Notes under the pieces: model-generated
Seen by the model: only the letters and a program-made list of their open reading frames with translations
What the model was told of the DNA's origin: nothing
Database searches by the model: none
Translations under genes and position numbers: made by a program
Assembly: GCF_022701195.1 (NCBI RefSeq)
Contig: NZ_CP078089.1
Coordinates: forward strand, 3,080,154-3,144,153
Reading direction: 5' to 3'
DNA from: Allobaculum mucilyticum
GTDB lineage: Bacteria; Bacillota_I; Bacilli_A; Erysipelotrichales; Erysipelotrichaceae
Length of the DNA: 64,000 nt
Part shown: in pieces, positions 47,006 to 55,612 of the stretch
How positions within the stretch are numbered: the first letter of the stretch is position 1
Layout of the letters: each line of letters opens with the position of its first letter

Positions 47006-47845
47006 TTATTGGTGCGGATGGAATTCAATCGGACGATCCTCTTTTTCATCAATCCAGATGGTCTGCGGCTGAATAGCCGGATCATGGTTTCCGGCAATCA
47101 GAAGACAGCTGGGATCTTTGGAACATTCTTTAAGCCACTCGACGGATTTCTTTGCCTCTTTGGTACTCATGCAGTAGCCGGGAAGGATTTCTTCTTTAAT
47201 CGATTTCTCCAGATAAACCGTATCTTCCGCCTGAATAATGTACTGTCCGTTTGCGGCGGTGATTTTTGTGCTGAACAGACCGTCAGTATGACCTGGCGTA
47301 TTGATCAGCACCACGCTTCCATCGCCAAACACGTCATATCTTTTGCCAGCCGGGCCGATGCCGGTTTCTTCAAATTCAAAGAGCTGAATATCCACCATGT
47401 CAAAGGTGTTTTTCTGATAGCGAAGCAGATGAAATTTCTTATCTTTCACTTCTGGCGCTGAGGCATGAAATGATTTTGCGGCTGTGAAGTCCTGCAGACC
47501 GGACGTATGATCGAAATCCAGATGCGAAAGCCAGATTCCATCAAGATCAGATGGATCAATATGCATCTTTTTCAGCTGGCGAATCATGCAGTCTTCTTTT
47601 TTAAGAAGCGGTTTCGCAAAATCAGAAAGCGGCCAGGGTGCTCCTGTTTTTGCGATTTCCCGGGACCAGCCTGTATCAATCAGAATCTTCCTGCCGTTGT
47701 GTTCAATCAGATAGCTGGAAACCGGCAGCTTCATCTTATTGGATTTCTTTTCACCGATCCCGAATTTATGAAATGGATTTGGGTCCCGGATCGGCGTACC
47801 CGGGTAGACGTCGACCTTTCCAATATGAAAAATATGAACTTTCAT
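47006..47845 (-). CDS. Metallo-beta-lactamase-fold hydrolase, AHL-lactonase-like
   Basis: 279-residue MBL-fold protein. Zn ligands: SHLDFDHTSG (HxDxDH motif) near residue 108, His in NTPGHTDG, Asp in QAEDTVY and the late His in AGNHDP. Sequence style, including VSSYLIEHNGRKILIDTG, fits the AiiA-like N-acyl homoserine lactonase family, but many members hydrolyse other lactones or esters, and quorum quenching is not implied. It is the second gene after a frameshifted ArsR-type regulator, 15 bp away, probably in one operon. Confidence 0.87.
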   Translation of the reverse strand: MKVHIFHIGKVDVYPGTPIRDPNPFHKFGIGEKKSNKMKLPVSSYLIEHNGRKILIDTGWSREIAKTGAPWPLSDFAKPLLKKEDCMIRQLKKMHIDPSDLDGIWLSHLDFDHTSGLQDFTAAKSFHASAPEVKDKKFHLLRYQKNTFDMVDIQLFEFEETGIGPAGKRYDVFGDGSVVLINTPGHTDGLFSTKITAANGQYIIQAEDTVYLEKSIKEEILPGYCMSTKEAKKSVEWLKECSKDPSCLLIAGNHDPAIQPQTIWIDEKEDRPIEFHPHQ

Positions 47846-47860
47846 GAATGAACTTTCTTT

Positions 47861-48252
47861 CTATGCTTCATTCTCTTTCAAATTCTCATTACAGCCATCC
47901 GGCATAGTTTCCAACAGGTGCAGGCTGAACGACAGCAGCTGCATCAGTTCTTCAAGTGCTTTGGAGTCTTTCGAAAACCGGTAATAGGTTCTGGTTCCTT
48001 CTTTCTGAACGTCCACAGACCGGCATTTTTCAATATCTGAACATGTCTGGAAGCGGCTGCCCGGGACAGACTGGCAATCTCGGCAATTTCAGAAACGCGC
48101 TGTCCGTGTTCAGAAGTGCTGAGAATCATCTGGACCATAATATGCTGGCGGGTTTCATCTCCAAGCGCCTGCAGAATCGGGGTATTGTTTTTCAGAAGAC
48201 GGGCAAGCTGCAGACATTCTGGTTTCTTTTTTTCATGTGAAGCTTCTGCCAT
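47861..48252 (-). pseudogene. ArsR-family regulator with a single-base frameshift
   Basis: The visible frame (47944-48252) codes 102 residues with an ArsR winged helix (LQALGDETRQHIMVQM, then VSEIAEIASLSRAAASRHVQILKNAGL). Right after NAGL the frame goes wrong. Adding one base near 48014-48017 restores the expected continuation VDVQKEGTRTYYRFS, followed by SKALEELMQLLSF and a helix to a TAG at 47861, for about 130 residues. The wing and dimer helix are thus lost in the present frame while the recognition helix stays intact. It may be a true pseudogene or a sequencing error. It would regulate itself and the lactonase-like gene. Confidence 0.85.
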
Positions 48253-48306
48253 ATCCGTATCCTTTCTTTATCGCGATTATAACAATCATACAATTTGCCG
48301 AACTCT

Positions 48307-48349
48307 GCCAGCATCATCCGTCTTGAAAATCAAGACAGATGATGCTGGC
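48307..48349. repeat. 43-nt near-perfect inverted repeat
   Basis: GCCAGCATCATC and GTCTTGA pair with TCAAGAC and GATGATGCTGGC around an AAA loop with one C-A mismatch. No T tail on either side, so an ordinary terminator is unlikely. Confidence 0.75.
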
Positions 48350-48405
48350 AAGGGATTCCTGTCGGATCACTATTTTCGTTTGAGAGATCTTGAGTTCTGC
48401 CTGCC

Positions 48406-48500
48406 TGAAACCGTTTCACAGAACGTCCTTTTTTTAAGCTGGATACACAGCAATACCGAAGAAAAATAGGAATGGATCCATCAAAATGAAAACGGTTTCT
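48406..48500. promoter_or_regulatory. Two LacI/CcpA-like palindromes upstream of cysE
   Basis: TGAAACCGTTTCA (48406-48418) is a perfect 13-base palindrome, and TGAAAACGGTTTCT (48487-48500) matches the cre consensus at all but the last base. They are 81 bp apart centre to centre and precede cysE by 120-220 bp. The rest of 48253-48622 shows no gene. Confidence 0.5.
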
Positions 48501-48622
48501 AAATCTGGTTTCATCCTTTTTTCATCAAAACAGAGCAATTGCAGAGATGAATGAGTCAAGAATTTTACGTCAGAGTTCCAAAATGATTAAAATTGACGAT
48601 ATGACATGAAAGGATTGATTTC

Positions 48623-49300
48623 ATGGGTTACCGCGCGTTTATCAAAGAAGAGCTGGAGTGCTTCATGGCGCTTGATCCTTCTCTGAACTCGAAACTCGAA
48701 ATCTATATGATGCCTGGATTCCGGGCAATTAAGAAATGGTACTGGACGCATAAGCTCTACCAGAAGAAGCATTACGTTCTGGCCCGCTGGATCTCTCTGC
48801 GTACGCAGCAGAAGACAGGCATTGATATTCATCCAGGCGCGACAATCGGCCGCCGCTTTTTTATTGATCATGGCAGCGGCGTCGTTATTGGAGAAACATG
48901 CATTATCGGCGATGATGTCAAAGTCTACCAGGGAGTTACCCTTGGCGGAACGGGAAAAGATAAAGGAAAGCGCCATCCGACTGTAGAAGACAATGTTCTG
49001 ATCGGTGCCGGCGCTAAGATTCTTGGCAATATCGTTCTTGGCAAAGATTCCAAAGTCGGTGCCGGCGCAATCGTTGTCCGCAACGTTGAACCGGGAGCAA
49101 CCGTTGTCTGCCCGCCAGCTTATCCAGTCCGCTACAAACAGGGCAAGCATTCAAACCTCTGCGTCGGTGGAAAAGAGCGCTGGAGCAAAGACGACATCAA
49201 GCATCTTCAGAGCGGAAAAATCGCCATCTGCACCGAACTTAAAAACAAGGTCGAGCAGAATATCGAACGGAAGAATAAGGCGAAGCAGGAAACAGAGTAA
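48623..49300 (+). CDS. cysE: Serine O-acetyltransferase
   Basis: 225-residue left-handed beta-helix acetyltransferase, forming O-acetylserine for cysteine synthesis. Conserved blocks: GIDIHPGATIGRRFFIDHGSG (in part), VIGETCIIGDDVKVYQGVTLGGTG and RHPTVEDNVLIGAGAKILG by pattern, with the catalytic His/Asp in DHG and RHP. N-terminus is the short helical form typical of Bacillota. The C-terminal 35 residues are an unusual charged extension (Lys/Glu). AAAGGA precedes the ATG. No cysK is adjacent. Confidence 0.9.
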   Translation: MGYRAFIKEELECFMALDPSLNSKLEIYMMPGFRAIKKWYWTHKLYQKKHYVLARWISLRTQQKTGIDIHPGATIGRRFFIDHGSGVVIGETCIIGDDVKVYQGVTLGGTGKDKGKRHPTVEDNVLIGAGAKILGNIVLGKDSKVGAGAIVVRNVEPGATVVCPPAYPVRYKQGKHSNLCVGGKERWSKDDIKHLQSGKIAICTELKNKVEQNIERKNKAKQETE

Positions 49301-49319
49301 CCGCTTACTAACGAAAAAG

Positions 49320-49347
49320 TTGCGTCTTCGAACGAATAGCTTACAAT
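49320..49347 (+). promoter_or_regulatory. Promoter of the cyclophilin-like gene
   Basis: TTGCGT (49320-49325), 16 bp, TACAAT (49342-49347), 20 bp before the start codon. Confidence 0.55.
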
Positions 49348-49367
49348 ACTTGAAGACGGAGGCAGTT

Positions 49368-49715
49368 ATGAAATTCAAATTCTCAGATACTTACGGAAAC
49401 GACGTAACCTATGAAGTCAATGACAGCGAACTTGGTCATGCTTTTGAACGTCTTCTTCCGATCACTGTAGTCATGACCCGTTCAGGAAGCAGCGAGCTCT
49501 CGTTCATGCCGCCAAAACGTCTCTCGACTTTTGGCGCCCCGAAAGCAAAGGACGGTCGCGAAGCGCTCTGCTATCACGAACCATGGAACGAAATCATCCT
49601 GTATTACGGCGGTTATGACAGTAACGACGATGTTTATGTAATCGGTACGCCGATCGCCGGCATGGGTGCGGTCCGCAACCTGAAAGGCCCGATTACTATC
49701 GAAGAAATTTTCTAA
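49368..49715 (+). CDS. Cyclophilin-like fold protein
   Basis: 115-residue protein. The pattern SELGHAFERLLPITVVM, LSFMPPKRLSTFGAPK, EPWNEIILYYGG and VYVIGTPIAGM matches the small bacterial cyclophilin-like family (Cyclophil_like). Isomerase activity is doubtful in this family, because the catalytic Arg and Phe of true cyclophilins are not evident. ATG 49368 is 5 bp after GGAGG. It is separated from cysE by its own promoter and ends before a terminator, so it is monocistronic. Confidence 0.75.
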   Translation: MKFKFSDTYGNDVTYEVNDSELGHAFERLLPITVVMTRSGSSELSFMPPKRLSTFGAPKAKDGREALCYHEPWNEIILYYGGYDSNDDVYVIGTPIAGMGAVRNLKGPITIEEIF

Positions 49716-49757
49716 ATCATTCTGCAAACCGATTCTGCAGTTCTGGTCCGCCAGTTC

Positions 49758-49782
49758 AGACGTCAATATGACGTCTTTTTTT
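49758..49782 (+). terminator. Terminator of the cyclophilin-like gene
   Basis: 8-bp perfect stem AGACGTCA/TGACGTCT with ATA loop, followed by seven T. Confidence 0.92.
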
Positions 49783-49943
49783 CTGCCTTTTTTCTGAAAA
49801 AGCAAACAGAGGAGTAATCCGCCGTATTCAATGCAACTATTTGCGTTATTTTCGTATTTTGCATAATTATGTATTTCTATCATAGTTTAAGCATGGATTA
49901 AACTTCATTGCCCATAATATTTCGGTTTTTTCTCGTTTTGCGC

Positions 49944-50018
49944 TTTCATAATGAATTTATTTTGCTATAATTTGCACATAGTTGCGATGAGTTGCACAGA
50001 TTTCAGATGGCTGAAATC
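49944..50018 (+). promoter_or_regulatory. Promoter and leader hairpin of the PTS gene
   Basis: Extended -10 TGCTATAAT at 49963-49971 with a weak -35 TTTCAT at 49944-49949. The leader carries a perfect 8-bp hairpin GATTTCAG/CTGAAATC (49999-50018). 49783-49940 is AT-rich without a gene. Confidence 0.6.
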
Positions 50019-50045
50019 TTCCACTCTCACGCAAGGAGGAAAGAG

Positions 50046-52340
50046 ATGAGTGAAAACCGAAAGGGGTATCTGATCCAGATCAGGGCTGCTCTGGATGGAC
50101 AGGCTGTATCGATTACAGAGGTACCCGATCCCATCTTCTCGCAGAAGATGATGGGAGATGGCGCGGCGATTCTTCCGGAAAACGGAACGATCGTCTCCCC
50201 GGTCGATGGCGAACTCATGATGATCGCCCCGACACGCCATGCCTATGGCTTTAAAGCCGAGGACGGAACCGAAATCCTGGTTCATGTCGGACTGGAAACA
50301 GTCGGACTGAACGGAGAAGGGTTCACCGTACTCAAAGAAGCCGGTTCTAAAGTGAAAGCCGGCGAACCGGTCGCTAAAGTCGATCTGGGCTTTCTTAAAG
50401 AAAAAGGGCTGAACCCGATCACCCCGGTTGTTATTACCGGCGGCGTGGACAAGGATGCCACAATCGAAGTCTGTTTCGGTCCGGTAAAAGCCGGCCAGGA
50501 CAGCGTACTGACGATCACTGCAAAAGAATCCGACGATGATCAGGCAACACAGATTATTGAAGCGGTAGACAAAACAGTCAGCAGTGAAACAGATTCAAAA
50601 GTTCCCGCTAAAAAAGAAAAGTCAGAAGAAAAGAAAAACACCTCCAAAGACAAAAACGGAAAAGACGGCAAGAAGAAAAAGAAGGGCTTCCACATCAACT
50701 TCGATCTTCTTCAGAAATTCGGCAAGGCATTAATGGTCGTTATTGCCGTCATGCCAGCAGCCGGTCTGATGATCTCGCTTGGCAAGCTGGTTGAAATGTT
50801 TGGCGGCGATGTGCAGATGATCATGACGATTGGTCTGGTCATGGAAAACATCGGCTGGGCCATCATCAACAACCTGCATCTGCTCTTTGCGATCGCCATC
50901 GGCGGCAGCTGGGCTAAAGAACGTGCAGGCGGTGCATTCGCCGCGGCAATTGCCTTCATTCTCATCAATAACATCACTGGTCAGATCTTCGGCGTCACAA
51001 GCGCCATGCTTAGTGATCCGGCAGCTGTGACGCATACGCTGTTTGGTCAGGAGATCCCGGTTGCCAACTACTTCGTCGATATCCTCGGCGCTCCGGCTCT
51101 GAACATGGGTGTCTTCGTCGGTATGATCGCCGGTTTTACCGGAGCAATCATCTACAACAAGTATTACAACTACCGCAAGCTTCCGGATGCCTTAGCATTC
51201 TTTAACGGCAAGCGCTTTGTACCGCTGGTTGTTATCCTCTGGTCAGTCATCATCGCTTTGATTCTTTCGATCTTCTGGCCGATGGTACAGCTTGGCATCA
51301 ACAGCTTCGGTCAGTGGATTGCCACATCTTCGGAAACATCTCCAGTTCTTGCTCCATTCATCTATGGAACGCTTGAGCGTCTGCTGCTCCCATTTGGTCT
51401 GCACCACATGCTCACCATACCGATGAACTACACTTCGTTCGGCGGAACCTATGTCATCGCTACCGGTGCACAGGCTGGAACTGCTGTTTACGGACAGGAT
51501 CCGCTGTGGCTGGCCTGGGTCAATGACCTGATCAACTACAAGAACGCTGGCGATATGGCTGCTTACAACGAACTGCTGACAACCGTTACCCCGGCCCGCT
51601 TTAAAGTCGGTCAGATGATCGGTGCAACCGGTCTGCTGCTGGGTATCGCGTACGGCATGTACCGTCGTGTCGATGCTGATAAACGCAAGAAATACCGCTC
51701 CATGTTCATCTCGATCGTTCTTGCTGTCTTCCTGACTGGCGTAACTGAACCGCTCGAGTTCATGTTCATGTTTGCCGCAATTCCTCTTTATATCGTCTAC
51801 GCACTCCTGCAGGGCTGCGCCTTCGCGCTGGCAGGCATCTTCCATCTGCGTCTCCATTCGTTTGGAAACCTGGAATTCCTGATGCGTACGCCAATGTCGA
51901 TTGAAGCCGGTCTTGGCGGCGATATCGTCAACTTCATCATCGCCTGCGTCGTCTTCTTCGGACTTGGCTATCTGGTTTCCTACTGGATGATCGGCAAATT
52001 CAACTACGCAACACCAGGCCGCAACGGAAACTACCAGACTGACGACGATGATTCCGGAGATTCTGCAGAAAACAAAGACGGAAAATCCTCCTCTAAAGAA
52101 GGTTCCAATTCTCAGCCTGAACGCATCATCGCTCTGCTTGGCGGACGCGACAATATCGTTCTTGTGGATGCATGCATGACGCGTCTTCGCGTAACGGTCA
52201 AAGACATCGAGAAAGTTGCCGATGTCGATGCATGGAAAAAGGAAGGCGCGATGGGTCTGGTTAAGAAGGACAACGGCATTCAGGCGGTCTACGGACCAAA
52301 AGCCGACGTTCTCAAATCGGATATCAACGATATTCTTTAA
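50046..52340 (+). CDS. Glucose-family PTS permease, domain order EIIA-EIIC-EIIB
   Basis: 764 residues. EIIA (residues 1-150) has phospho-His80 in ILVHVG and partner His65. A Lys/Glu/Ser-rich linker covers about 170-220. EIIC (about 225-650) has some ten membrane helices with MPAAGLMISLG, LLLPFGLHHMLTIP and GVTEPLEFMFMF. EIIB at the C-terminus has the phospho-Cys710 in DACMTRLRV. Fits the glucose/GlcNAc family; sugar not certain. Known glucose permeases mostly run C-B-A, so the leading EIIA is notable. ATG 50046 has AAGGAGG at 7 bp; a longer frame to 49992 is unsupported. Convergent with a LacI regulator. Confidence 0.93.
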   Translation: MSENRKGYLIQIRAALDGQAVSITEVPDPIFSQKMMGDGAAILPENGTIVSPVDGELMMIAPTRHAYGFKAEDGTEILVHVGLETVGLNGEGFTVLKEAGSKVKAGEPVAKVDLGFLKEKGLNPITPVVITGGVDKDATIEVCFGPVKAGQDSVLTITAKESDDDQATQIIEAVDKTVSSETDSKVPAKKEKSEEKKNTSKDKNGKDGKKKKKGFHINFDLLQKFGKALMVVIAVMPAAGLMISLGKLVEMFGGDVQMIMTIGLVMENIGWAIINNLHLLFAIAIGGSWAKERAGGAFAAAIAFILINNITGQIFGVTSAMLSDPAAVTHTLFGQEIPVANYFVDILGAPALNMGVFVGMIAGFTGAIIYNKYYNYRKLPDALAFFNGKRFVPLVVILWSVIIALILSIFWPMVQLGINSFGQWIATSSETSPVLAPFIYGTLERLLLPFGLHHMLTIPMNYTSFGGTYVIATGAQAGTAVYGQDPLWLAWVNDLINYKNAGDMAAYNELLTTVTPARFKVGQMIGATGLLLGIAYGMYRRVDADKRKKYRSMFISIVLAVFLTGVTEPLEFMFMFAAIPLYIVYALLQGCAFALAGIFHLRLHSFGNLEFLMRTPMSIEAGLGGDIVNFIIACVVFFGLGYLVSYWMIGKFNYATPGRNGNYQTDDDDSGDSAENKDGKSSSKEGSNSQPERIIALLGGRDNIVLVDACMTRLRVTVKDIEKVADVDAWKKEGAMGLVKKDNGIQAVYGPKADVLKSDINDIL

Positions 52341-52387
52341 TCCTGTAACGCAATATCTTACTTCATTCATCATTCAGATTACATCAG

Positions 52388-52416
52388 TCCCTGGCTTTTC
52401 CAAGCCAGGGATTTTT
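52388..52416 (+). terminator. Terminator of the PTS gene
   Basis: 10-bp perfect stem TCCCTGGCTT/AAGCCAGGGA with TTCC loop, followed by TTTTT. Confidence 0.93.
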
Positions 52417-52450
52417 CTGTGCCAAAGAGCAGGGAAGAACAATTCGAGAT

Positions 52451-52491
52451 AAAAAAAGATCCGGCACCGCTTCTGAGGGGGGGACCGGATC
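52451..52491 (-). terminator. Terminator of the LacI-type gene
   Basis: On the minus strand GATCCGG pairs with CCGGATC across a 20-base loop that holds a run of seven C, then TTTTTTT. Confidence 0.75.
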
Positions 52492-52519
52492 GTTCTGGAT
52501 TATGAATCAGGATCTGATG

Positions 52520-53572
52520 CTAGTCTTTGCGCTCTGATCCTTCAGGCGTACGGTAGCAGGTGCTGTCGCGCTGAATGAGGGCAAAAGGAACCAGTGTTTT
52601 GGAAGCCATGGGAGAAGGCGTTTTTGCGCGGGAAATCGCCTGTGCGGCGGCTTCGCGTCCAAGCTGGAATGGATGAACTTCAATTGAAGTTAAAGCCGGG
52701 GAAGTCAGACGGGCAAAGATCGAATTATTAAAGGAAACGATGGAAACGTCATTTGGAATATCAAGTCCGGCATCTGCAGCAAGCTGACGGAGTGTCAGCG
52801 CATGCATATCGTCACTAGTAACAAAGGCGGTTGGACGGGTCGCATCATCGCGCTGAAGAACCCGGCGGATTTTCTCCTGACCGCTTTCGTTGCCATGTTC
52901 CGTTTCGATCAGATCGATCTGCTCCTGCGGAATGTTCTTCTCATTGAGGAAGAGAAGGAAACCATTGCGGCGGGCAGCCGAGAAAAGATTAGAAAAGGGC
53001 GCGCCGATGAAGCAGAAGCGCCGGTGACCGCGCTCATAGAGATACTGAGCAGCACAGCGGCCGGCTTCGATATTGTCATTGTCGACGCTGACTGTTTCGT
53101 TGGAATACTCGCTGGCAGAGCCGATCAGTACATAATCAAGACCCTGGCTGTACAGGAAACGGATGATCGGATCGCCGGCTCTTGAGAACAGCAGAATATA
53201 GGACGAGACAACATCAGGAGACTGGGAAGAAAGGATCGAATCAATGACTTCCTGATCATCCTTTCCGGTAATCAGGGCTGTCATAGCTCCATTCTGGTTG
53301 CAGTATTCGCTGATTCCGCGGATCACTTCAAGAAAGAAGGGGTTATTGTAGGTATCGGTCTGCGAAGGCGGAAGGATGATATCGACTTCCATAGGCGGTT
53401 CATGCGATTCGCTCTCGTCACTGAACGGAGGAACGTAGCCAACCTCCTCCATAGCCGCCCGGACTTTCAGTTTGGTGGCTTTGGAAATAGCCGGATTGTT
53501 GCGGATCGTCCGGCTGACTGTAGATGGAGAGACGCCGGCGGCTTTTGCAACATCACGAATTGTTACAGGCAT
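52520..53572 (-). CDS. LacI-family transcriptional regulator
   Basis: 350 residues. N-terminal helix-turn-helix and hinge (TIRDVAKAAGVSPSTVSRTI by pattern, residues 4-23), then a periplasmic-binding-protein-like sensor domain with VDNDNIEAGRCAAQYL, RRFCFIGAP, TAFVTSDDMHAL and VSIVSFNN. It probably binds a sugar and controls uptake genes; the convergent PTS gene is a candidate target, and palindromes upstream of cysE and the dehydrogenase are other possible sites. AAAGGAG precedes the ATG on the minus strand. It is not obviously CcpA, whose sequence is more conserved. Confidence 0.92.
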   Translation of the reverse strand: MPVTIRDVAKAAGVSPSTVSRTIRNNPAISKATKLKVRAAMEEVGYVPPFSDESESHEPPMEVDIILPPSQTDTYNNPFFLEVIRGISEYCNQNGAMTALITGKDDQEVIDSILSSQSPDVVSSYILLFSRAGDPIIRFLYSQGLDYVLIGSASEYSNETVSVDNDNIEAGRCAAQYLYERGHRRFCFIGAPFSNLFSAARRNGFLLFLNEKNIPQEQIDLIETEHGNESGQEKIRRVLQRDDATRPTAFVTSDDMHALTLRQLAADAGLDIPNDVSIVSFNNSIFARLTSPALTSIEVHPFQLGREAAAQAISRAKTPSPMASKTLVPFALIQRDSTCYRTPEGSERKD

Positions 53573-53937
53573 GTTTCATACTCCTTTCGCAAACATCTGA
53601 TGAACTGTCTCATTTTACCATTGAACCATTCAGATGAAAACCGTATTAAAAATGGCGGATTATTTAAAGGTATCGCTGTTTTTTTCTTTTCCTTGTACAA
53701 AGCAGCAGCTCTGCAAGACCCCGTCTGGCTTTTCGCAGAGTTTGCATATGCGTTTCAGAAGACGCTTTCTTTTTCGTTCTGATGCATGCAAACTGCTCTG
53801 ATCTTTGTCTTATGTCGGATCAGCTGCCTGTTTTATGTAAGTGCTCACTCTTTTCTTATTCTCTGGCAGATACTGAAGAAATCAGTTCTCAGGCGCATCG
53901 TAAAGAAGCTGCTTTTCGTTTCGATATGATTGAATAG
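53573..53937. other. Intergenic stretch ending at the IS4 insertion
   Basis: No gene seen. A possible -10 TATGAT (53925-53930) lies just before the insertion point and, before the insertion, would have faced gshA. Confidence 0.4.
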
Positions 53938-54023
53938 CAATGTCATTAAGTTAAGGAGGGATAAAAATCGTATACCCTGTTCATGAGCGTTGTCATTTCT
54001 TATATTTTGCGTCTCAGGCATGA

Positions 54024-54060
54024 CGAAAAGGATGATTTTCTACCTGTTGAAAAAATCATC
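54024..54060 (-). terminator. Transposase terminator inside the IS4 element
   Basis: 11-bp stem AGGATGATTTT with its complement (54027-54037, 54050-54060), followed on the minus strand by TTTT. Confidence 0.75.
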
Positions 54061-54087
54061 CTGATGACTTTTCGGTTTTCAAATCTG

Positions 54088-55398
54088 TCACTTCTTCTTT
54101 CTGGTATCAGCTCTTCCTTCTCTGATCGGAGATATCCTGGCCAGAAGAAGATCTTCCAGTGTACTCAAGCTGATTCTGGCTTTTTTGAACAGCCACTGTT
54201 GAATCGTTTTGATGATGAATCCGAAATCTGCCTTCTGCTTGTGCTTTTTGGCCTGAGCGATGCGCTTCTGGTGCTGACGAGATCTTTCTACCTTGTTGCG
54301 CAAACGGGAACAAAGATTGTAGAGAGTCATTTTGGCATAGATCTCTGCCTGGACCAGATCAAGCTTCCTTGAATGAGTCCATTCAAGATCGGTGTTTCGT
54401 TTCAGTCCCCTGAAGCCGACTTCAACCTGCCAGCGCAGACGGTAGATCTGCTTGATGTCCTCGGTCCCAAACTCAGCTTCCGACAGATTGGTGCAGACGG
54501 TAATGAATGATTCATTCCCTTCGCAGGCAGCTTTGAACCTCACAACCCTGATATTTAAAGGGAGTTCAGTCGTTTGACCGTCAAATTCAGGCTGCTTCCT
54601 GTACGAAGAGATGTACTTATAGACATCCCAATGGTCTTTGACATGCCTGTTGTTTTTACTGGTCAGAATCACATTGAAAGGAATGTCATACTCTTCTGAC
54701 TCGGGAGTCTTATAGTACTTGAGAATGCTTGTAGATGATGTCTCGTCTTTGATACGTATGACAAAAGGGACATGTTCCTTCTGCAGGCGATAGAAAGACA
54801 TAAGAGCTTCGTATCCCCGATCAGCGATGAAGATGGCTTTCTGAAATGAAGAACGCTGAGCGAGTTCAAGAAGAGCTGAATCTTCATTCTTCTCAGAGCC
54901 GGGTTGAAGCAGCGCGTCAGTAAAGACGGAGTTGAGGGCGTCGAATTCGGCATTCAAATGAACAAAGTGCCTCTTCTTGCCTTTTTTAGAAGCGCCATAG
55001 GTGATGTCATTGTCCTGTTCAGGAAGAACTTGAATCTCGCTTCCATCTACAGCGAGGAGGCGATAACCCTTGAAGGTTTTAACATCAGAGCTGGAAGTTG
55101 CCTTGTTAAACCGATTGAAGACGTTTTTATAAAGTGAAGAGTTGATTTTGGAACGGGCCTGAGACACAGCAGAGGCTGAAACAGATGATCCGCCCTTAAA
55201 CAGGATCCAGGGAAAGGAAGCAGCGAGGGATTCCTCTGTCAGCTGAAACGGAAGAAGGACAAGCTCATGCAGGTCAATCTGCCGCTTACGGGTGAAGGCG
55301 GACTGAGAAGTAAAATTGGCAGGGTTCGCCGTTTCTGAGCTGATGATATTGAGGAAGGTGTTTCTGAAGAAAGAACATTCTTTGGCGATAGCAGTCAT
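54088..55398 (-). CDS. IS4-family DDE transposase
   Basis: 436 residues with the complete catalytic triad Asp118 (LAVDGSE), Asp193 (FIADRGYE) and Glu326 inside the YREK signature Y-x2-R-x3-E-x6-K (YRLRWQVEVGFRGLK). Length and motifs fit an active IS4/IS231-group enzyme, acting by cut-and-paste. AAAGGAG lies 8 bp before the ATG. The basic C-terminus is typical. Confidence 0.95.
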   Translation of the reverse strand: MTAIAKECSFFRNTFLNIISSETANPANFTSQSAFTRKRQIDLHELVLLPFQLTEESLAASFPWILFKGGSSVSASAVSQARSKINSSLYKNVFNRFNKATSSSDVKTFKGYRLLAVDGSEIQVLPEQDNDITYGASKKGKKRHFVHLNAEFDALNSVFTDALLQPGSEKNEDSALLELAQRSSFQKAIFIADRGYEALMSFYRLQKEHVPFVIRIKDETSSTSILKYYKTPESEEYDIPFNVILTSKNNRHVKDHWDVYKYISSYRKQPEFDGQTTELPLNIRVVRFKAACEGNESFITVCTNLSEAEFGTEDIKQIYRLRWQVEVGFRGLKRNTDLEWTHSRKLDLVQAEIYAKMTLYNLCSRLRNKVERSRQHQKRIAQAKKHKQKADFGFIIKTIQQWLFKKARISLSTLEDLLLARISPIREGRADTRKKK

Positions 55399-55524
55399 AG
55401 GGAAAACTCCTTTAAGTTCTCCCCATCGGCTGCGAAGCAGCCGCGCGGCGGCAGAAATTTGTCAATAGATTTTTAGAAAAAAGTGAAAAAACTCGAATCA
55501 TTCGAGATTTGACTTGAAGAGTAG

Positions 55525-55562
55525 AAAAAAGACCACATCACTGCTTAACGCTGATGTGGTCT
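55525..55562 (-). terminator. Incoming-transcription terminator at the IS4 right end
   Basis: 11-bp perfect stem AGACCACATCA/TGATGTGGTCT, followed on the minus strand by TTTTTT; it lies between the right inverted repeat and the transposase. Confidence 0.85.
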
Positions 55563-55612
55563 GAGAAATCTTAACTTAATGACATTGGATTGAATAGTAA
55601 AAAAAATAAGAA

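Larger units (their letters stand above)
53938..55587 (-). mobile_element. Complete IS4-family insertion sequence, 1650 bp
   Basis: Ends are perfect 18-bp inverted repeats: CAATGTCATTAAGTTAAG at 53938-53955 and its complement at 55570-55587. The 10-bp target GATTGAATAG is duplicated exactly at 53928-53937 and 55588-55597, a size typical of IS4/IS231-type insertions. One transposase gene fills the element on the minus strand. A 5' hairpin with T run protects it from outside transcription (55525-55562) and a terminator closes it (54024-54060). Intact repeats, duplication and gene indicate recent insertion. Confidence 0.96.
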
